Assembly: GCF_011046555.1 (NCBI RefSeq)
Contig: NZ_CP049246.1
Span: 3,844,001 to 3,908,000 of the forward strand
Direction: 5' to 3'
DNA length: 64,000 bases
Source: Sphingobacterium lactis
GTDB lineage: Bacteria; Bacteroidota; Bacteroidia; Sphingobacteriales; Sphingobacteriaceae
Under the pieces are notes generated by a model. The model saw only the letters and a list, made by a program, of their open reading frames with translations, was not told the DNA's origin and did not search any database. Below, one piece after another: positions 8,657-17,742 of the stretch. The number at the start of each line of letters is the position of its first letter. Positions within the stretch are counted from its first letter, which is position 1. Made by a program: the position numbers and the translations under genes.

Positions 8657-9916
8657 TTAAGTTGCCAAACCCGGTCTTGGAATCCGTGCTGTATCCAGTT
8701 CCATTTCCCAGGAATATCCGTCACTTGTTGGGCCATAGGTTTTCTCCGAATTCTGGATCTCTTCCAGGCTGATGATCTTGCCGGAGTATGCAGCCTCACG
8801 TGCCCAAATACCCAACAGGGTAGAATCGGCCATGAAATCACCGTCCATCAGTGTTTCCCCACTTTTGATCGCCGCGAACAACTCATCGTGTTGCGTTTGG
8901 TACATGTTATTCATCTTCCCGCTGAATTTCCAAGGGTTCTCGCCATGGATCTGGTAGCTGCTCAATAGGCTAACATTCAGGTTGCCTTTGGTTCCGATGG
9001 CCTCGACGGAGTTCCGCGGTTGGGTACCGTTCTGCTGTCTGCCGAAGTGGAAGCCCTTTACGCCATCGCCATAATCGAATTCGACCGCAAAATGGTCGAA
9101 AACATTGCCATATTTATCCCAAGGTTTGCTCTGCCGACCACCAGTTCCCGAAACAGTTTTCGGCAATCCCCGGTTCAGCATCCAGCTCATAAAGTCGATG
9201 CTGTGTATGGTCTGTTCCACGATGATATCTCCGGAATAACGTTGGTAATAGTACCAGTTCCGGAGTTGATAATCCAGATCCGACCAATTTGCCTGTTTTG
9301 GCTTTTCAGTCAGCTCGCCACCTAGGCGGAATGTGCTGATCGAGAATATATCGCCAATGCTACCTGCATGCACCTGCTTGGCCAGTTCCCTGTTTGGCGT
9401 GGAGTATCGGAAACAATATCCGGACACCAGGTTCAATTTCTTTTCCTTGGCCAATTTCACGGCTTCCCGGACGCGGTGCACACCCGGAATATCCACGGCC
9501 ATCGGTTTTTCACAGAAAATGTGCTTTCCCTTTTTCACGGCTTCTTCCAAGTGATCCGGCCGAAATACTGGCGGTGCAGCCAACAGGACCACATCGACTT
9601 TGCCCCCTATTAATTTCTTGTAGGCATCAAAGCCGATATATTTTGTTTTTTCTGTCACCTTTACCCTATCCTTATGCGCTTCCTGCAGTGCGGATAGTGC
9701 TGTTTCAATCTGATCCGGAAAAATGTCCGCGAGTGCAACGATCTCCACATCGGGATCTGCATTCAACGCCTGAAAGGCAGCACCCGTTCCACGGCCACCA
9801 CAGCCGATCAGACCAACCCGGATTTTCTTTTTTATTGTAAAATTATTGTGGGATAGGTCTAATGAAGTGGCGCCGAATAGTATACCACTGTTTTTAATAA
9901 AATTTCTACGGTCCAT
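8657..9916 (-). CDS. Gfo/Idh/MocA family oxidoreductase with Tat-like leader
   Basis: A 419-residue oxidoreductase starting MDRRNFIKNSG, a twin-arginine-type leader common in exported members of this family. It is followed by the nucleotide-binding VGLIGCGGRGTGAA and the EKPMAVD motif (catalytic Lys), with RNWYYYQRYSGD-type sugar-binding residues in the C-terminal domain. It is larger than the downstream paralog and the two are clearly different subfamilies. It is the first gene of the operon with the other oxidoreductase and the sulfatase. Export suggests periplasmic sugar oxidation with a bound cofactor, as in glucose-fructose oxidoreductase (inference). Confidence 0.9.
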   Translation of the reverse strand: MDRRNFIKNSGILFGATSLDLSHNNFTIKKKIRVGLIGCGGRGTGAAFQALNADPDVEIVALADIFPDQIETALSALQEAHKDRVKVTEKTKYIGFDAYKKLIGGKVDVVLLAAPPVFRPDHLEEAVKKGKHIFCEKPMAVDIPGVHRVREAVKLAKEKKLNLVSGYCFRYSTPNRELAKQVHAGSIGDIFSISTFRLGGELTEKPKQANWSDLDYQLRNWYYYQRYSGDIIVEQTIHSIDFMSWMLNRGLPKTVSGTGGRQSKPWDKYGNVFDHFAVEFDYGDGVKGFHFGRQQNGTQPRNSVEAIGTKGNLNVSLLSSYQIHGENPWKFSGKMNNMYQTQHDELFAAIKSGETLMDGDFMADSTLLGIWAREAAYSGKIISLEEIQNSEKTYGPTSDGYSWEMELDTARIPRPGLAT

Positions 9917-9967
9917 TTCGTCTGTTTTTGAACGATTCAGAATGATTTAAGCGATTGTAATTATGAA

Positions 9968-9990
9968 TATTTCAATTATTAATTGAAATA
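9968..9990. promoter_or_regulatory. 23-nt palindrome between divergent genes (candidate operator)
   Basis: A perfect inverted repeat centred on 9979 (arms tatttcaatta / taattgaaata) lies 51 bp before the oxidoreductase start and 41 bp before the DUF819 start. Its position and symmetry suggest a regulator binding site shared by the divergent genes, but no regulator gene is adjacent. Confidence 0.45.
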
Positions 9991-10031
9991 ATTAGCTATT
10001 TTCACAGCAAAATAACAATTATTACAGTTCT

Positions 10032-11297
10032 ATGCAAATTACTGAAACCGAAACGATGCCACTCATCAGCAACACAACGGTGGTATTCGGATTATTGATG
10101 GCCATCCTTGGCTTCGTCTTTTATACGTCCAATTTACAGAACAAATTCATTAAGGGATTTTACAACATCATCCCCCCTTTATTGCTATGTTATTTTTTAC
10201 CGGGTTTATTGAATTCATTTGGTGTGATCGATGGGGAGAATTCGCCATTGACGAGCATCGGCAGCCGGTATTTCCTACCGGCCTGTTTAATTCTATTCGT
10301 ATTAAATCTGGATCTTCGGGAGATGTGGGCCTTACGGAAGCGTGCTGGATTGATGTTCATCACCGGAACCGTGGGGATTGTTCTCGGCGGTCCGATTGCG
10401 GTCTATTTAACGTCCCTGGTTGCTCCTCAAGTCGTTGGTGGCACCGGACCGGATGAGGTATGGCGCGGATTGGGTACCCTGGCAGGTTCCTGGATTGGCG
10501 GTTCCGCAAACCAAGTCGCACTGAAGGAAATTCTACAACCGTCAGCAAATCTATTTTCCTCCATCATTGCCGTGGATGCCTTCGTAGCCTATATATGGAT
10601 GGCCTTCCTGCTGTACGGTGCGAGTAAATATAAACAGTTCGATAAGTTCTTTAAAGCAGATTCGCAGGACGTAGAAGAACTGAAGGCACGCATGGATGAA
10701 AAGGTGAAAACCCATAGCCGCACACCGGAAACCAAAGATATTATCTTGATGATCGCCCTCGCCTTTGGCGGAACAGGTTTGGCCACTCTTCTGGCAGAAC
10801 CGCTTTCGACCTATATGGCCACCCACTATCCGGACATGGCGAAGTTTTCCCTGACAAATAGTTTCTTTTGGTTGATCTTCTTTTCGACCGTGATTGGTAT
10901 TGCTCTATCATTCACACCGGCTAGAAAATTGGAATACGCAGGCGCTTCGAAATTGGCTTCGGTATTCCTGTACATCCTGATCACGACCATTGGTATGCAG
11001 ATGAATATACTGGCCATCCTGGGTAACCCAGGGCTATTCGTTGTTGGCTTTATCTGGCTAGCATTCCACGCACTCCTACTGCTTATCGTGGGTAAAATAT
11101 TCAAGGTACCCTTTTTCTATTTTGCCGTGGGCAGTATGGCCAATGTTGGCGGTGTCGCTTCTGCGTCGGTAACTTCAGCCGCGTTTCATCCGTCACTGAT
11201 ATCCGTTGGGGTTATCCTTTCGGTCTTCAGTTATGCCATAGGCACCTATGCGGGTTGGTTAACCGCCATATTGATGCAATTGGCCTCAGGACTTTAA
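10032..11297 (+). CDS. DUF819 family integral membrane protein
   Basis: A 421-residue polytopic membrane protein. Hydrophobic segments alternate with short loops over the whole length. The conserved GTLAGSWIGGSANQVALKE block near residue 155 and the ASVTSAAFHPSLISVGVIL block near the C-terminus are typical of the DUF819 (YjcL-like) family. Function of the family is not established; a transporter role is plausible. The frame also has an internal ATG at codon 9, which could be the real start. It is divergent from the sulfatase/oxidoreductase operon across a 115-bp gap with a palindrome, suggesting shared control. Confidence 0.85.
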   Translation: MQITETETMPLISNTTVVFGLLMAILGFVFYTSNLQNKFIKGFYNIIPPLLLCYFLPGLLNSFGVIDGENSPLTSIGSRYFLPACLILFVLNLDLREMWALRKRAGLMFITGTVGIVLGGPIAVYLTSLVAPQVVGGTGPDEVWRGLGTLAGSWIGGSANQVALKEILQPSANLFSSIIAVDAFVAYIWMAFLLYGASKYKQFDKFFKADSQDVEELKARMDEKVKTHSRTPETKDIILMIALAFGGTGLATLLAEPLSTYMATHYPDMAKFSLTNSFFWLIFFSTVIGIALSFTPARKLEYAGASKLASVFLYILITTIGMQMNILAILGNPGLFVVGFIWLAFHALLLLIVGKIFKVPFFYFAVGSMANVGGVASASVTSAAFHPSLISVGVILSVFSYAIGTYAGWLTAILMQLASGL

Positions 11298-11341
11298 TCA
11301 TAATTCGGGGAGGAATCCCTGTAATACTATACTCTTCGTAA

Positions 11342-11390
11342 GCAGTGAAACCTTTTCCGGTTACAGGGAAAAGGTTTCATTGCTTTTTTT
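11342..11390 (+). terminator. Intrinsic terminator after the DUF819 gene
   Basis: A stem of up to 17 bp (11342-11358 with 11367-11383, one G-T wobble) followed by a run of T. It begins 44 bp after the stop codon. Confidence 0.85.
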
Positions 11391-11603
11391 GATTCCCAAC
11401 GCCCCTGTCGCTACCTAATATATACCCATTCCTTAAAATCACCACCAAAATTACCGATTCAATATAAGTTTTTATTTATTTTTGGAAAATTATTAAAATA
11501 TAACGTTACCGATTGACCTAAATAGTTAATTTTATAGCGTTAATTTATCAGGTAGGCTTTCAACACCTTCAACCAACAGTTAAGTATTAACTACAAGGAA
11601 CAC

Positions 11604-11846
11604 ATGAAAAAAGAAAAAAACGGTGCAGGACCCTCAATCCAAGGTACTAAAGGACATCATATGTACACGGAACAATTCCTTTCCAGGAAATATTTTGCCC
11701 CTAGGGTCAATTTGGAAAAGGTGTCCTTAGAGAGTTCGATCGCCGCGGTATCCACCACCATCAAAGTGAAGGATCAATCCGGTCAGGAACCAAAGGTTAA
11801 AGACTGGAAGGAAGATAAAGATATCTCCTATGACCTGGACCTTTGA
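11604..11846 (+). CDS. Small hypothetical protein upstream of a fimbrillin-like lipoprotein
   Basis: An 80-residue hydrophilic protein without a signal peptide. The segment YFAPRVNLEKVSLESSIAA resembles short Bacteroidota peptides in which a PxV-type motif is followed by small residues, often encoded next to surface lipoproteins. The C-terminus is acidic and charged. Its stop lies 14 bp before the next ATG at 11861, so the two are probably co-transcribed. The gap of about 210 bp before it (after the DUF819 terminator) is AT-rich and shows no clear promoter. No function is known to me. Confidence 0.6.
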   Translation: MKKEKNGAGPSIQGTKGHHMYTEQFLSRKYFAPRVNLEKVSLESSIAAVSTTIKVKDQSGQEPKVKDWKEDKDISYDLDL

Positions 11847-11860
11847 TCAATCTGCAAACC

Positions 11861-13555
11861 ATGGAAAAACGTATCCTATTCCTCATCCTCTTCTGCCTAT
11901 CAAGCTTCCTTTCCTGTAAAAAAGAAAGTAAACTGAGCCAACCTGTTGGGAATAGCAAAATCACGTTTACCGTCTTCGGTCTCCAACCAAATAAGGTTGT
12001 TCATATTGAGCCTAAGTTATCGAAAGATAAGCAGCGCATGGCTAGCTCCCAGCCCATAGCTTATACCCGAATCATACCTGCCGGTGACTTGGAATATGAA
12101 GTCATCCTACAGGCTGAGACCGAGCATTCTGTTCTAGAAAAGCGAGCTTCTATTGGAAAGGCGAGCAAAAAAGGAGAAGCCAAACCGATGCAACAGGGTT
12201 TCAAATACAACATAGTCCTATACGAAACTGATCAGGAAGGGAAGGCAACAACATTTTTTGCGCAAGCGATGGGTGAGATTGGAAAACCATTGGAAATTGG
12301 TGCCTTCCGGAATAAGCGGTACAAATGGTTCGCTTATTCCTTCAACAACAATACAGATCTTCCAGCATTTAACGCATCAGATCCACAAATCGCCGTCCAG
12401 GCCACCAACAGCACCACTGGCAATGACTTTCTCTATGCGACGGGGTACATCCAGACAGCCCCTGACCTACAGGCTGAAAACAACATAGCAATTACCTTTG
12501 AACGGAAAACCGCAAATGTCAGGTTGTCCCTGAATACACGCGGCATTTTCTCGGCAATCAAAGGGGCTTCGCTAGCGATCGCCAGCGATGATGCCGGCCT
12601 CAGTGATGGCGCATTTTCCCTATTGGAAGATAAATTCGTCAACATCACGCCCGCACCCTTAATCAACAATCATGAGTGGCGGAGCCAGGTTGCCGACACG
12701 ATCCCTAATGATTGGGTCAAATATGCTGATTTTGCCACCGTTACACCCAATAGACCAATTAAACTGAAAGTGTCCCTTCGGGATTTGGTCATTATCAGCC
12801 AACAGATCGATGGATCAACCCCTTACCAAATCTTTGAGATTGAACGGTTGATGCCCAATACTGCATTCGATCTCCCAGAATTTGTCCCCGAAACGGGCAA
12901 ACAATATCGTTTGGATATTCGACTCCGGGAGTCACCGATCCTGATCAATCAAGTGCAGTGGGCGCGCGCCAACCTTTTTTATATGGCAACCTCAAAAGGA
13001 AATGCATATCGATTCAGGTATGACAACACCTATTTCAGGAACCAAGCTGGCGGTATTCAGCATATCAAAAATTCCGATTATTGGCATGGCGGACTGAAAC
13101 CGGGCGACCCTCCATTTACCAATGCAGACCCTTGCCAGGAGGTCTATCCCAAAGGGCTCTGGCGATTACCGGGCTACATGGATTACCTCTTGCTGATTGC
13201 CAGCGCAGACAACCCGAATGAGCGCGTTAACCAACCCGGTAACGACGGCTGGTTCGTGAAATGGTCCAATACCGATGTTTCCGGCTCGCACCATTATCCA
13301 ACGCCGGACCTCTTGTTTACCGCCCTTGGTTATCGCGACAGCAACCAAGTCATTCAGGGCTTCAACTATGAAGCTGGAAATACCAATATCGGTCTCAATG
13401 TCAAGTATGGCGACGAAGGGTACTATCGGACCAATGACCCAACCATGTACTTCACCATGAAATACCGATCCTCCATTATCGATCCATTTCTGCTGATTGC
13501 GTTGAATGAATTTACAGATGGCCGGGGAGCCTCAATTCGTTGCGTCAGGAAATAA
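11861..13555 (+). CDS. Fimbrillin-like surface lipoprotein
   Basis: A protein of 564 residues starting MEKRILFLILFCLSSFLSC, a type II signal peptide with a clear lipobox (C19). The open frame extends 18 bp upstream to a TTG, but the ATG at 11861 gives the proper signal sequence. The body has the alternating beta-rich pattern and phrases such as NIAITFERKTANVRLSL that are common in fimbrillin/Mfa-like proteins, and a C-terminal segment (PKGLWRLPGYMDYLLLI, GASIRCVRK) seen in many Bacteroidota proteins of this type. It is likely surface anchored, as adhesin or fimbrial subunit. No other fimbrial genes are adjacent. Confidence 0.7.
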   Translation: MEKRILFLILFCLSSFLSCKKESKLSQPVGNSKITFTVFGLQPNKVVHIEPKLSKDKQRMASSQPIAYTRIIPAGDLEYEVILQAETEHSVLEKRASIGKASKKGEAKPMQQGFKYNIVLYETDQEGKATTFFAQAMGEIGKPLEIGAFRNKRYKWFAYSFNNNTDLPAFNASDPQIAVQATNSTTGNDFLYATGYIQTAPDLQAENNIAITFERKTANVRLSLNTRGIFSAIKGASLAIASDDAGLSDGAFSLLEDKFVNITPAPLINNHEWRSQVADTIPNDWVKYADFATVTPNRPIKLKVSLRDLVIISQQIDGSTPYQIFEIERLMPNTAFDLPEFVPETGKQYRLDIRLRESPILINQVQWARANLFYMATSKGNAYRFRYDNTYFRNQAGGIQHIKNSDYWHGGLKPGDPPFTNADPCQEVYPKGLWRLPGYMDYLLLIASADNPNERVNQPGNDGWFVKWSNTDVSGSHHYPTPDLLFTALGYRDSNQVIQGFNYEAGNTNIGLNVKYGDEGYYRTNDPTMYFTMKYRSSIIDPFLLIALNEFTDGRGASIRCVRK

Positions 13556-13570
13556 TAAACACCCTATAAA

Positions 13571-13603
13571 CATAAAAAAGGCCCCTGTCCTTGGGGCCTT
13601 TCC
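13571..13603 (-). terminator. Intrinsic terminator after the phytase gene
   Basis: A 9-bp GC-rich stem (13577-13585 with 13593-13601). On the minus strand it is followed by TTTTTT-rich sequence, so it mainly serves the phytase transcript. It may also slow the convergent fimbrillin-like transcript. Confidence 0.75.
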
Positions 13604-13628
13604 TCTCGAATTGCTTATTATATTATTT

Positions 13629-14684
13629 TTATTTTTTTGCGTCGATCAGTTCCTGGAACTGCTGCCAATCGTAGTAATGGAATACCATGCCATTACTCAT
13701 CGCGACCAACATGCCTTTCGGAAACTTGCTACCTATCGGCATGGAAATCGCATCAGCGCCATCACATTCGATTGCTGAAACCGGAACTTCGGCAATACGG
13801 GTGTATTGATGTGGATTACCGGCATCCCCTTCCCGCGGATAGATATTGAAGGAATTGTTCTGCTGGTTGGAGGCAACGATATAGCCCGTTGAATCACTGG
13901 TCTTATAGATCGCGATTCCTTCATGGTCTTCCTTGAAGTCCTTCTGTCCGAATACGGCAAGCTCTTCATTGCCCTTTGCCGGATCAGCATAGTACTTATG
14001 GATGCCATAACCTTCATCGGAATAATACACAAAGCCCAATTCGTTATCAACAGCAATAGCTTCGATTTCTTTACCACCCAGGAATTGTCCGAACGTCCGT
14101 ACCTTTTCGCCAACAACAACACCATTGTTATCTTTCAGCTCATACTGGAAAAGGTAATTGTCCTTCCCTGCCGTCTTGCGACCGACGATGGCATAAATGG
14201 TATTCCCCGTGCTGTCGGATTTGGTATAGAGTGAAATCCCCATTGGTGATTTCTCGGTCTCCCCTTCAAATACCGGAATTCCACCGTTATCCAATGGCTT
14301 CAGATCCGGCATACTGAACACCCGGATTTTATCTGTTCCACGCTCGGTTACGACAGCGATATCCACTTTTTTACCGCCGATCTGCATGCCGTAGGCAATA
14401 TCCACATTGTTCGGTCGGTCCAATGGAACGACCTTATTGATGATCTTGCCATCCATATCGTAGGCGTACAATCCACCGGTCTTCTCGTGCTTATCCGTTC
14501 CGATGACAATGACCTGCGTGCTGTCCGCCGGGTTTACCCAAATAGCGGGATCATCCGTATCGTTGGGAACAACTTCCGTTGTCACCATAGGTTTCAGTGC
14601 ATGGTCAACAACAGGTGCCAATTTATCACCACAGGAAAACAACATGCCCGTGGCCAATCCGTATATCAAAAATTGTTTTTTCAT
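13629..14684 (-). CDS. Beta-propeller phytase lipoprotein
   Basis: A 351-residue lipoprotein (lipobox with C18) of the beta-propeller phytase family, which releases phosphate from phytate in a calcium-dependent way. The family signature DTDDPAIWV is at residues 42-50 and NNVD at 92-95. Further propeller segments are VTERGTDKIRVF, EAIAVDNELGFVYYSDE and DHEGIAIY. Length matches the family (about 350-380). It starts 10 bp after the stop of a TonB-dependent receptor gene and is co-transcribed with it, so the pair probably takes up phytate or its products. The terminator follows on the 3' side. Confidence 0.92.
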   Translation of the reverse strand: MKKQFLIYGLATGMLFSCGDKLAPVVDHALKPMVTTEVVPNDTDDPAIWVNPADSTQVIVIGTDKHEKTGGLYAYDMDGKIINKVVPLDRPNNVDIAYGMQIGGKKVDIAVVTERGTDKIRVFSMPDLKPLDNGGIPVFEGETEKSPMGISLYTKSDSTGNTIYAIVGRKTAGKDNYLFQYELKDNNGVVVGEKVRTFGQFLGGKEIEAIAVDNELGFVYYSDEGYGIHKYYADPAKGNEELAVFGQKDFKEDHEGIAIYKTSDSTGYIVASNQQNNSFNIYPREGDAGNPHQYTRIAEVPVSAIECDGADAISMPIGSKFPKGMLVAMSNGMVFHYYDWQQFQELIDAKK

Positions 14685-14694
14685 GTTTCAAAGA

Positions 14695-17487
14695 TTACAG
14701 GTCGTATTTAAGACCTAAGGTATAACGTGGTTTGTAGTATTCCAACTGTCTCATGTATTGCTTCTCCCCTTGGTAGTAGCGCAATGGTTGGTCTGTTAGG
14801 TTATTTGCTTCAGCAAAGATGCGGAATGACTTCGTGATTTTGTAGGAAGCATTGGCATCCAGGAAGAATTGTTTATCGTAGTACGCATCGGTGAATGCAT
14901 TGTCGCCGATTTCATCCAAATAGGCTGCTGTAAAGTTTGCTGAAACACGTGCAGAGAACTTATTGTTCTCCCACGATAGGGAACCGTTCAACATATGTGG
15001 TGCTGTTCTTGGCAAGCCCAATCCTTCACGCAGAATACCATTTTCACCGGAAACACCCTTCGCTTTGGATTCCGTGAAGGTATAGTTTGCATAGACACCG
15101 AACCCTTTCAGGAATTTACCAGGAAGGAAATCCAATTGGCGCTGGAAGGCAACTTCAAATCCATACACATCCACTTTGTCGCCATTTCTAAATTGGGCGA
15201 AATCCCAAGTTTCTGTTCCTTGGATAGGATTTTTCAGGTCCGGGAAAGTTTCCTCAAAACGAGCCGAAGTAAAGCTCTGGTCACTATACTTGTAGATAAA
15301 GTTCTTTAAGTTTTTATAGAATACACCTCCGGAAACAATACCTACATTTTGGAAGTACTTCTCCACCATCAGGTCGTAGTTAACGGAATAAGTAGCCTTT
15401 AGATTTGGATTTCCCGCAGAAATTTCGCGGTTTTCCATCAGCGTATTAACATATGGTGCTAAAGCGTAGTAATTTGGTCTGGCCAAGGATGTCGTTACCG
15501 CAGCACGCAAGATGAAGTTCTCATCAAAATTATGTTTCAACGTTATACCCGGAAGAATGTTGGTGTAGTTATTCTTGTTACGGATCTCACCGGTTAATTC
15601 TTTTTCATCTACAACGTTGTTACCTGTATAGTCGATACGTGTATGTTCGATACGCGCACCCAAAATCAATGCGGTGTTTTCGGTAATGTTCTGATCCCAA
15701 CGGATATATCCGGCATAGATATGTTCTTTGGCGTGGTAATTCACGGCTAGGTATTCACCTGGTACGGTCTCCTGTTCGAATTTCGATTTATCCGTCAAAT
15801 CAAGACCACCCAGATAGTCCTTGCTCACAAAGGAACCCGGTGCATAACGCTCGCCCTGTTCCCAAGACCTCGCATCCCAAGTCTGCAATGGGTTGTCCGT
15901 CATAGCTTCCAATCCATCGATAGGTGCGTATTCAAAGAAATTGTTCTCTCTTTCCTTGGATTTCAGACGAAGGCGACCTCCGAAACGGAATCTACCTTTT
16001 TGTCCTTCGATCACGGAAAGTGGAAAACGGAAGTTCACTTTCATACCGACCTCATCCTCATGGGTATTATTTTCGTTTTCTGTCAACTCCTTCAATTCCA
16101 GTTTGGAAAGGTCTGTATTGTCATCTTTTACGAATGGCAAATACGGATCGCTGATATCGGTTCCGATCTTTGCTTTTTTCAATCGGTAGGACATGTAGCG
16201 TTCATTCGGTCTCCATTCAGATGCTCTGGAATAAGACGCTGCCCAATCCATATCCAATTTGGATGTCAAAAGGTGCTCACCATGTAAGGAAAAGTTCATT
16301 ACCGTCTGGCGCTCCAAACGGCGTCCCTTGTTGCGGTTGTTATCAATACCGCCTTTGGTCTCACGACCCAAAGTAGCGATATAGGAGTTCTGCTTTTCGT
16401 CCCACTCAATATCCTTATAGGTAAGGGCAAAACGATTCTCGCGGTCATCACGCCAGTTGTACATGGCATTCAAGGCAATGCGGTTTCTGGAGTTGAAATC
16501 GTAATCCCAAGCTGCGGATACACTGCGACGAACACGAGCAACATCGTACTTGCGGACCTGCATCTCGTTCATGAATACTTTTCCTTCTTCATCTTTCCAT
16601 TCCGCTTCAATGTTATTTGAACCGAAATCCTGCGCCTGCATGGTTCCACTCAATACCAAGCCCATTTTATTATCCATAAAACGGTTACCATAGATGAATG
16701 CACCATTGTAGACCGCTTTTTCGCGAACAGGCATATAACCTCCGCTCAATGTGGCCGAGATCCGTTGTTTATTCGGAACCGCACGGGTCACCAAGTTCAC
16801 CGAACCACCAATGGCATCGGCATCCATATCTGGCGTCAAAGTTTTGTTCACTTCAATGGACGAAATCATGTCCGATGGGATCAAGTCCATCTGCACGTTT
16901 CTGTTGTCGCCTTCCGCTGATGGAATACGGTCACCATTCAATGTTACCGAGTTCAATTCCGGAGACAGACCGCGTACGATAATGTTACGCGCCTCCCCTT
17001 GGTCGTTCTGCATGGTAATCCCCGGTACGCGTTTCAACGCGTCTCCGATGTTCTGATCTGGAAAACGTCCGACCTGATCGGAAGAAATGATGTTAGTGAT
17101 ATTGGAATTGTTCTTTTGCTGGTTCAAGGCTTTGGCCTGTCCTTTGGCAATATCCCCCATCACCGTCACTTCATCGATGGAATTGCTTGCGGCTTCCAAT
17201 AAAACCTGAAGTTGACCATTGGTCGAAGTAACCTGCACTTGCTGTGAAAAGTGGTCGTACCCTAAATAGTCAACAGTTAATTGATAAGTACCAACAGGAA
17301 GATCCAAGAATTCGAAATTCCCGTTCGCATCTGAAACCGTAAATCGGTTTCCTTCAGAAATTCTCAAGGTAGCACCAGGCAAGGAAAATTGATCCTTGCT
17401 GTCCATAACCTTACCCTTTAAGATACTGGTCTGGGCAAAGCCGCACACACATAAGAATTGGAAAAAAAGTAAAAGTGTTAATCTCAT
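14695..17487 (-). CDS. TonB-dependent receptor, phytase-linked
   Basis: A 930-residue outer-membrane receptor: signal peptide (about 1-18), carboxypeptidase-like regulatory domain (about 22-105), plug with VGRFPDQNIGDALKRVPG and IIVRGLSPELNSVTLNGDR, then a large beta-barrel ending in aromatic-rich strands. The plug sequence is of the Xanthomonas/Caulobacter type (TIGR01782-like). No SusD partner is encoded next to it. The downstream phytase, 10 bp away, suggests that the ligand is phytate or a partly dephosphorylated inositol phosphate. A TAATTTTG -7 element lies at 17505-17512 on the minus strand. Confidence 0.93.
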   Translation of the reverse strand: MRLTLLLFFQFLCVCGFAQTSILKGKVMDSKDQFSLPGATLRISEGNRFTVSDANGNFEFLDLPVGTYQLTVDYLGYDHFSQQVQVTSTNGQLQVLLEAASNSIDEVTVMGDIAKGQAKALNQQKNNSNITNIISSDQVGRFPDQNIGDALKRVPGITMQNDQGEARNIIVRGLSPELNSVTLNGDRIPSAEGDNRNVQMDLIPSDMISSIEVNKTLTPDMDADAIGGSVNLVTRAVPNKQRISATLSGGYMPVREKAVYNGAFIYGNRFMDNKMGLVLSGTMQAQDFGSNNIEAEWKDEEGKVFMNEMQVRKYDVARVRRSVSAAWDYDFNSRNRIALNAMYNWRDDRENRFALTYKDIEWDEKQNSYIATLGRETKGGIDNNRNKGRRLERQTVMNFSLHGEHLLTSKLDMDWAASYSRASEWRPNERYMSYRLKKAKIGTDISDPYLPFVKDDNTDLSKLELKELTENENNTHEDEVGMKVNFRFPLSVIEGQKGRFRFGGRLRLKSKERENNFFEYAPIDGLEAMTDNPLQTWDARSWEQGERYAPGSFVSKDYLGGLDLTDKSKFEQETVPGEYLAVNYHAKEHIYAGYIRWDQNITENTALILGARIEHTRIDYTGNNVVDEKELTGEIRNKNNYTNILPGITLKHNFDENFILRAAVTTSLARPNYYALAPYVNTLMENREISAGNPNLKATYSVNYDLMVEKYFQNVGIVSGGVFYKNLKNFIYKYSDQSFTSARFEETFPDLKNPIQGTETWDFAQFRNGDKVDVYGFEVAFQRQLDFLPGKFLKGFGVYANYTFTESKAKGVSGENGILREGLGLPRTAPHMLNGSLSWENNKFSARVSANFTAAYLDEIGDNAFTDAYYDKQFFLDANASYKITKSFRIFAEANNLTDQPLRYYQGEKQYMRQLEYYKPRYTLGLKYDL

Positions 17488-17504
17488 AAATTATTGATTT
17501 CCGG

Positions 17505-17512
17505 CAAAATTA
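17505..17512 (-). promoter_or_regulatory. -7 element of the receptor-phytase operon
   Basis: On the minus strand this reads TAATTTTG, an exact TAnnTTTG match 17 nt before the receptor ATG. The nearest upstream TTG is spaced only 15 nt away, so the -33 part is weak. Confidence 0.4.
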
Positions 17513-17692
17513 TCACCGACAATTTATCAAGAGATTAACCCAATGTTATTAAAATGTTAACCACTATGTGACAGATAGCTGGTTAAGGTCAAAAAATTAT
17601 CCATACAGCATAATAGGTGAAGTTTTCTATTGATTTTCAAACCTTCAAAAAAAACACTTTTTTAACCAGAAATAAATATTTACTTTAGTATA

Positions 17693-17704
17693 GAACACGT
17701 GTTC
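17693..17704. promoter_or_regulatory. 12-nt palindrome GAACACGTGTTC upstream of the GLPGLI gene
   Basis: A perfect 12-nt palindrome just downstream of a -7-like TACTTTAG (17681-17688) and 38 bp before the GLPGLI start. Its position fits an operator in the 255-bp divergent intergenic region. No regulator was identified. Confidence 0.35.
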
Positions 17705-17742
17705 ATCACCATATTATAAACAATTGTAACTTCCGAAAGATT

